From Metellina segmentata (lineage: Eukaryota; Arthropoda; Arachnida; Araneae; Tetragnathidae): a stretch of DNA of 64,000 nucleotides. A model generated the notes under the pieces. That model was given only the letters and a program-made list of their open reading frames with translations. It was not told the DNA's origin and made no database searches. Position numbers and translations under genes: made by a program. Below, in pieces: positions 60,445-64,000 of this stretch; the first letter of the stretch is position 1, and every line of letters starts with the position of its first letter. The stretch covers positions 16,680,088 through 16,744,087 of the forward strand of contig OX375883.1 of NCBI GenBank assembly GCA_947359465.1. The letters run 5' to 3'.

Positions 60445-61990
60445 GCTAGCGCAGATCTCGCGGTCATCGTGACATCGCAATTTTTCCCGATAGTATTCAG
60501 TCATCCCTTATCTAGGTCCTCGTGACATCGCAATTTTTTCCGATCTTACACAGGCATCCCTTAGCTAGTGCAGATCTCGCGGTCATCGTGACATCGCGAT
60601 TTTTCCCGATCGTATTCAGTCATCCCTTATCTAGGTCCTCGTGACATCGCAATTTTTTCCGATCTTACACAGGCAACCCTTAGCTAGCGCAGATCTCGCG
60701 GTCATCGTGATATCGCACTTTCGATCTTACACAGGCATCCCTTAGCTAGCGCAGATCTCGCGGTCATCGTGACATCGCGATTTTTCCAGATCGTATTCAG
60801 TCATCCCTTATCTAGGTCCTCGTGACATCGCAATTTTTTGCGATCTTACACAGGCATCCCTTAGCTAGTGCAAATCTCGCGGTCATCGTGACATCGCGAT
60901 TTTTCCCGATCGTATTCAGTCACCCCTTATCTAGGTCCTCGTGACATCGCAATTTTTTCCGATCTTACACAGGCATCCCTTAGCTAGCGCAGATCTCGTG
61001 GTCATCGTGACATCGCGATTTTTCCCGATCGTATTCAGTCATCCCTTATCTAGGTCCTCGTGACATCGCAATTTTTTCCGATCTTACACAGGCATCCCTT
61101 AGCTAGCGCAGATCTCGCGGTCATCGTGACATCGCGATTTTTCCCGATCGTATTCAGTCATCCCTTATCTAGGTCCTCGTGACATCGCAATTTTTTGCGA
61201 TCTTACACAGGCATCCCTTAGCTAGTGCAAATCTCGCGGTCATCGTGACATCGCGATTTTTCCCGATCTTACACAGGCATCCCTTAGCTAGCGCAGATCT
61301 CGTGGTCATCGTGACATCGCGATTTTTCCCGATCGTATTCAGTCATCCCTTATCTAGGTCCTCGTGACATCGCAATTTTTTCCGATCTTACACAGGCATC
61401 CCTTAGCTAGCGCAGATCTCGCGGTCATCGTGACATCGCGATTTTTCCCGATCGTATTCAGTCATTCCTTATCTAGGTCCTCGTGACATCGCAATTTTTT
61501 CCGATCTTACACAGGCATCCCTTAGCTAGCGCAGATCTCGCGGTCATCGTGACATCGCGATTTTTCCCGATCGTATTCAGTCATCCCTTATCTAGGTCCT
61601 CGTGACATCGCAATTTTTTCCGTTCTTACACAGGCATCCCTTAGCTAGCGCAGATCTCGTGGTCATCGTGACATCGCGATTTTTCCCGATCGTATTCAGT
61701 CATCCCTTATCTAGGTCCTCGTGACATCGCAATTTTTTCCGATCTTACACAGACATCCCTTAGCTAGCGCAGATCTCGCGGTCATTGTGGCATCGCAATT
61801 TTTTCCGATCTTACACAGGCATCCCTTAGCTAGTGCAGATCTCGCGGTCATCGTGACATCGCGATTTTTCCCGATCGTATTCAGTCATCCCTTATCTAGG
61901 TCCTCGTGACATCGCAATTTTTTCCGATCTTACACAGACATCCCTTAGCTAGAGCAGATCGCGCGGTCATCGTGACATCGCGATTTTTCC
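60445..61990. repeat. Satellite, right block: 119-bp A-B higher-order repeat
   Basis: Subunit A (about 53 bp) has ATCGTATTCAGTCATCCCTT and ATCTAGGTCCT; subunit B (about 66 bp) has GATCTTACACAGGCATCCCT and TAGCGCAGATCTCGCGG. The A-type TATTC motif recurs at 60494, 60613, 60794, 60913, 61032, 61151, 61336, 61455, 61574, 61693 and 61878. Spacings are 119 bp, except three of 181-185 bp where an extra B-like unit is inserted. Confidence 0.95.
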
Positions 61991-62013
61991 CGATCTCACG
62001 ATGTTATCGCTCA

Positions 62014-62835
62014 GCGCCAAATTAATGAGGAATTTCTGAAAGTCATTTGTGTCCTAAAGATGACTTTCGATTCCAAATTTTTTTTTTTTAGCGAAATTGA
62101 AATTCAAAATAATTTAAACAAAAATGATTTTACACATTTTAAGTTGAATTCCAAAAACCAATTCTTGTTTCTTGATGTTACAATCAATCCGTTTGCATCC
62201 TTTTTTGTTGCGAACTTTTGTGGCAATCTAGGTCACATATGCTGTCATCATTACTTAGAGGAATCAAATGCTCCTTTATTTCTATTTATGCTGAAGTTTT
62301 CCTTAAAAGCTAATTTTGAATCTGTACTTGAGCATATATGGTGTGTGGGGTAAACACATGCACACATATATTTGGGTGCATCAAACGCCCCTCTAGAAAC
62401 AAATTAGTTTGTCCCCAATCTCAAAATGTTCCATTACCCTTAAAAAGTGACCATACCAATTCTTTTTGTTTTTTCAAACAGTTTTAGGGGGTCCACGACA
62501 ACTTTGAAGTTTTATATTTTCTGTATCAGCATCATCATCAATTACAACCAAGATAAAGTTGTTGCCAAAACCATGTGGTAACACTGACTTGACTAGTGAC
62601 TGCAGCTTTAACTTTGTTAACAATACATTTTCTATTTATTTCAACTTGTGGTTTTCATTATGAACTGATTTTTAACTTTTGTTTATTGCTAGTTTGTTTC
62701 TGATTTCCCTATGGAAACCAGACTGACTTCAAATATTTTTGGTCTTAAGTAAGATAGTTGTGATGATTCAAAAATAAATGGCTTCTAACTTCCAAGTTTT
62801 GAGGTGTATGATATATCATATTGAAGAAGGTGTCC
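62014..62835. other. AT-rich stretch, nothing recognised
   Basis: A 97-codon frame at 62060-62353 has no recognisable motif. No repeat of the window was found. Confidence 0.4.
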
Positions 62836-62839
62836 AAGA

Positions 62840-64000
62840 AATAGAACTAAATGGAAGTCTGCAAAACTAGTCCTTTCCCAAGCAAAGCTGTTTCATGAAA
62901 AAGCTAATATCCCAATAATCAGTGAACAAAAAGTTTGTGAAAAACTTATAAAACTTCTTGATGACAGCTCAAAATTAAGAGGGATACCCCTTAATCGAAG
63001 ATCTGCACCAAATACTATGGACAAGTTAAAAGAGATGGATATAAACTAGCACTAACATTTTTTTTAATGGTCTGTAAATGTAGAAAAGCAAATACAGAAC
63101 AAAGAAGACCTTGCCTTCCTTCAGTCAATGCAAAGTGACCGTTTGGCAACATTTAGATCACATGACTAATGTCTTGTGCAAAAATTCAAACGAAAAGAAC
63201 AGCTTCTACAGCTACAACAAATAAGAAGGGAAAAAGTGAATAGAGAAATGAGTTCCAACTTAATATTACATGATATTCTCAGCTCTATCGATGATGATTG
63301 TGATGAACAAAGTGATACAAATTATGTGGAAAATTTCCCTTTTGAAGGACAATCAACAAGTACTCAAAGTCGTCATCAAAATAAAAGAACAGGACCGACA
63401 TTATTCATTCCACACGACCATTATGATGAAAGCTAATCTTGTTTCACTAGCAACACATTTAAACATGAGTCCAGCACAACAAGCAGTATATACAAAAGCA
63501 TTAATTATATAACTAGGAGGAGAGACATCTACTATTGCAGCATCTTATGCAACAGCAGATAGATCAAGAAGGCAAGTTGCAATGAAGATTTCAACTGTCT
63601 GCAAGGAACAGTGGTGCTTTCCTAAATATACAACTGCATTTGGATTAAAAACTTTCAACATCATTGTCCAATAAGTACAAAACTGAAGAACATCTCGCCA
63701 TTATCGTTGGAAACGTTCACCCCAGCAAAAGATTCTTGATACGCCAGTATATTCCCAAGGAACTGATCGTAAATGTGGCCCAATCATTGCTGATTTAATT
63801 TATGAGCAGCTTACCTCTTGGCAATGCACACATACAATTGTGAACATGACATTTGACTCAACTTCTTCCAACACAGGCCATGTTACTGCTGCCTGTGTCA
63901 GTGTACTAAAGAAATTGGGACGTGCACTTTGGTCAGCTTACCGCCATCATGTTGGATAAGTCTTTTTATCCCACGTGTTTGATGACTTAAAGACGAGGCT
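62840..64000 (+). pseudogene. Transposon-like coding region, broken, runs off the window
   Basis: Several collinear frames on the + strand: QAKLFHEKANIPIISEQKVC (62879 onward) to a stop after LKEMDIN; NKEDLAFLQSMQSDRLATF; then KRKEQLLQLQQIRREKVNRE, SNLILHDILSSIDDDCDE and GPTLFIPHD (63176-63436). After a frame change come MMKANLVSLATHLNMSPAQQ and a stop, SYATADRSRRQVAMKISTVC and a stop, another frame change, DRKCGPIIADLIYEQL, NMTFDSTSSNTGHVTAACVS and LGRALWSAYRHHVG, a stop, then FLSHVFDDLK. The layout resembles multi-copy transposase-like proteins of invertebrates; FDSTSSNTG could hold the first acidic residue of an RNase H-like core. At least four stops and two frameshifts make it dead. I cannot name the superfamily with confidence. 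Confidence 0.5.

Larger units (their letters stand above)
58586..62013. mobile_element. hAT-like element ends enclosing a satellite array
   Basis: The left boundary reads TAGCGATGTAACGATACATC, a hAT-type terminus. The right boundary, reversed, reads TGAGCGATAACATCG. Between them lie only satellite units and the insertion at 59002-60442. No target duplication is evident and the right end is shorter and diverged, so the element call is tentative. The satellite itself is certain. Confidence 0.45.

Noticed and set aside
58708..61909. Open reading frames inside the satellite (e.g. 58708-58914 minus, 61179-61367 plus)
   Set aside because: The frames only reflect unit lengths; the repeated peptides follow the DNA repeat and have no protein features.

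Overview
This is AT-rich, intron- and repeat-rich animal nuclear DNA. There are no prokaryotic signals such as operons, Shine-Dalgarno sites, IS elements or CRISPR arrays. Its mobile elements (ZMYM1-like hAT copies, a Tc1-like DD34E element, tRNA-derived SINEs, Helitron-like ends) and one animal-type gene suggest an invertebrate, most likely an arthropod and perhaps a chelicerate. That placement is an inference from general style, not something the sequence proves.

Layout. 1-12.6 kb is intergenic and full of decayed transposons: a ZMYM1-like hAT transposase remnant, SINEs, Helitron-like ends, a hAT transposase pseudogene split by a hAT-type MITE with an 8-bp target duplication, and a Tc1-like element with frameshifts. 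13.8-47.8 kb holds the one confidently recognised gene, a complete + strand INTS6 (Integrator complex subunit 6). It has 15 coding exons that join in frame to give 896 codons plus a stop, close to the roughly 890 residues of vertebrate INTS6. Its introns carry SINEs (almost all in sense orientation), MITEs, two minisatellites and a Helitron-like element. 47.8-56.4 kb is AT-rich flank with old repeats. 56.4-58.3 kb is more GC/CpG-rich, with inverted repeats and one weak candidate first exon on the minus strand. 58.6-62.0 kb is a CpG-rich satellite block between hAT-like ends, invaded by a TIR element that is itself tandemly duplicated. 62.8-64.0 kb is a broken transposon-like coding region that runs off the window.

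Functionally the window comes down to one housekeeping gene, a subunit of the Integrator-PP2A complex that attenuates RNA polymerase II transcription and processes snRNAs, set among mobile DNA. I found no new multi-gene system. The most unusual structures are the satellite inside a hAT-like element (58.6-62.0 kb), the 103-bp higher-order minisatellite in intron 11 that matches dispersed copies elsewhere in the window, and a hairpin core shared by elements with different ends.
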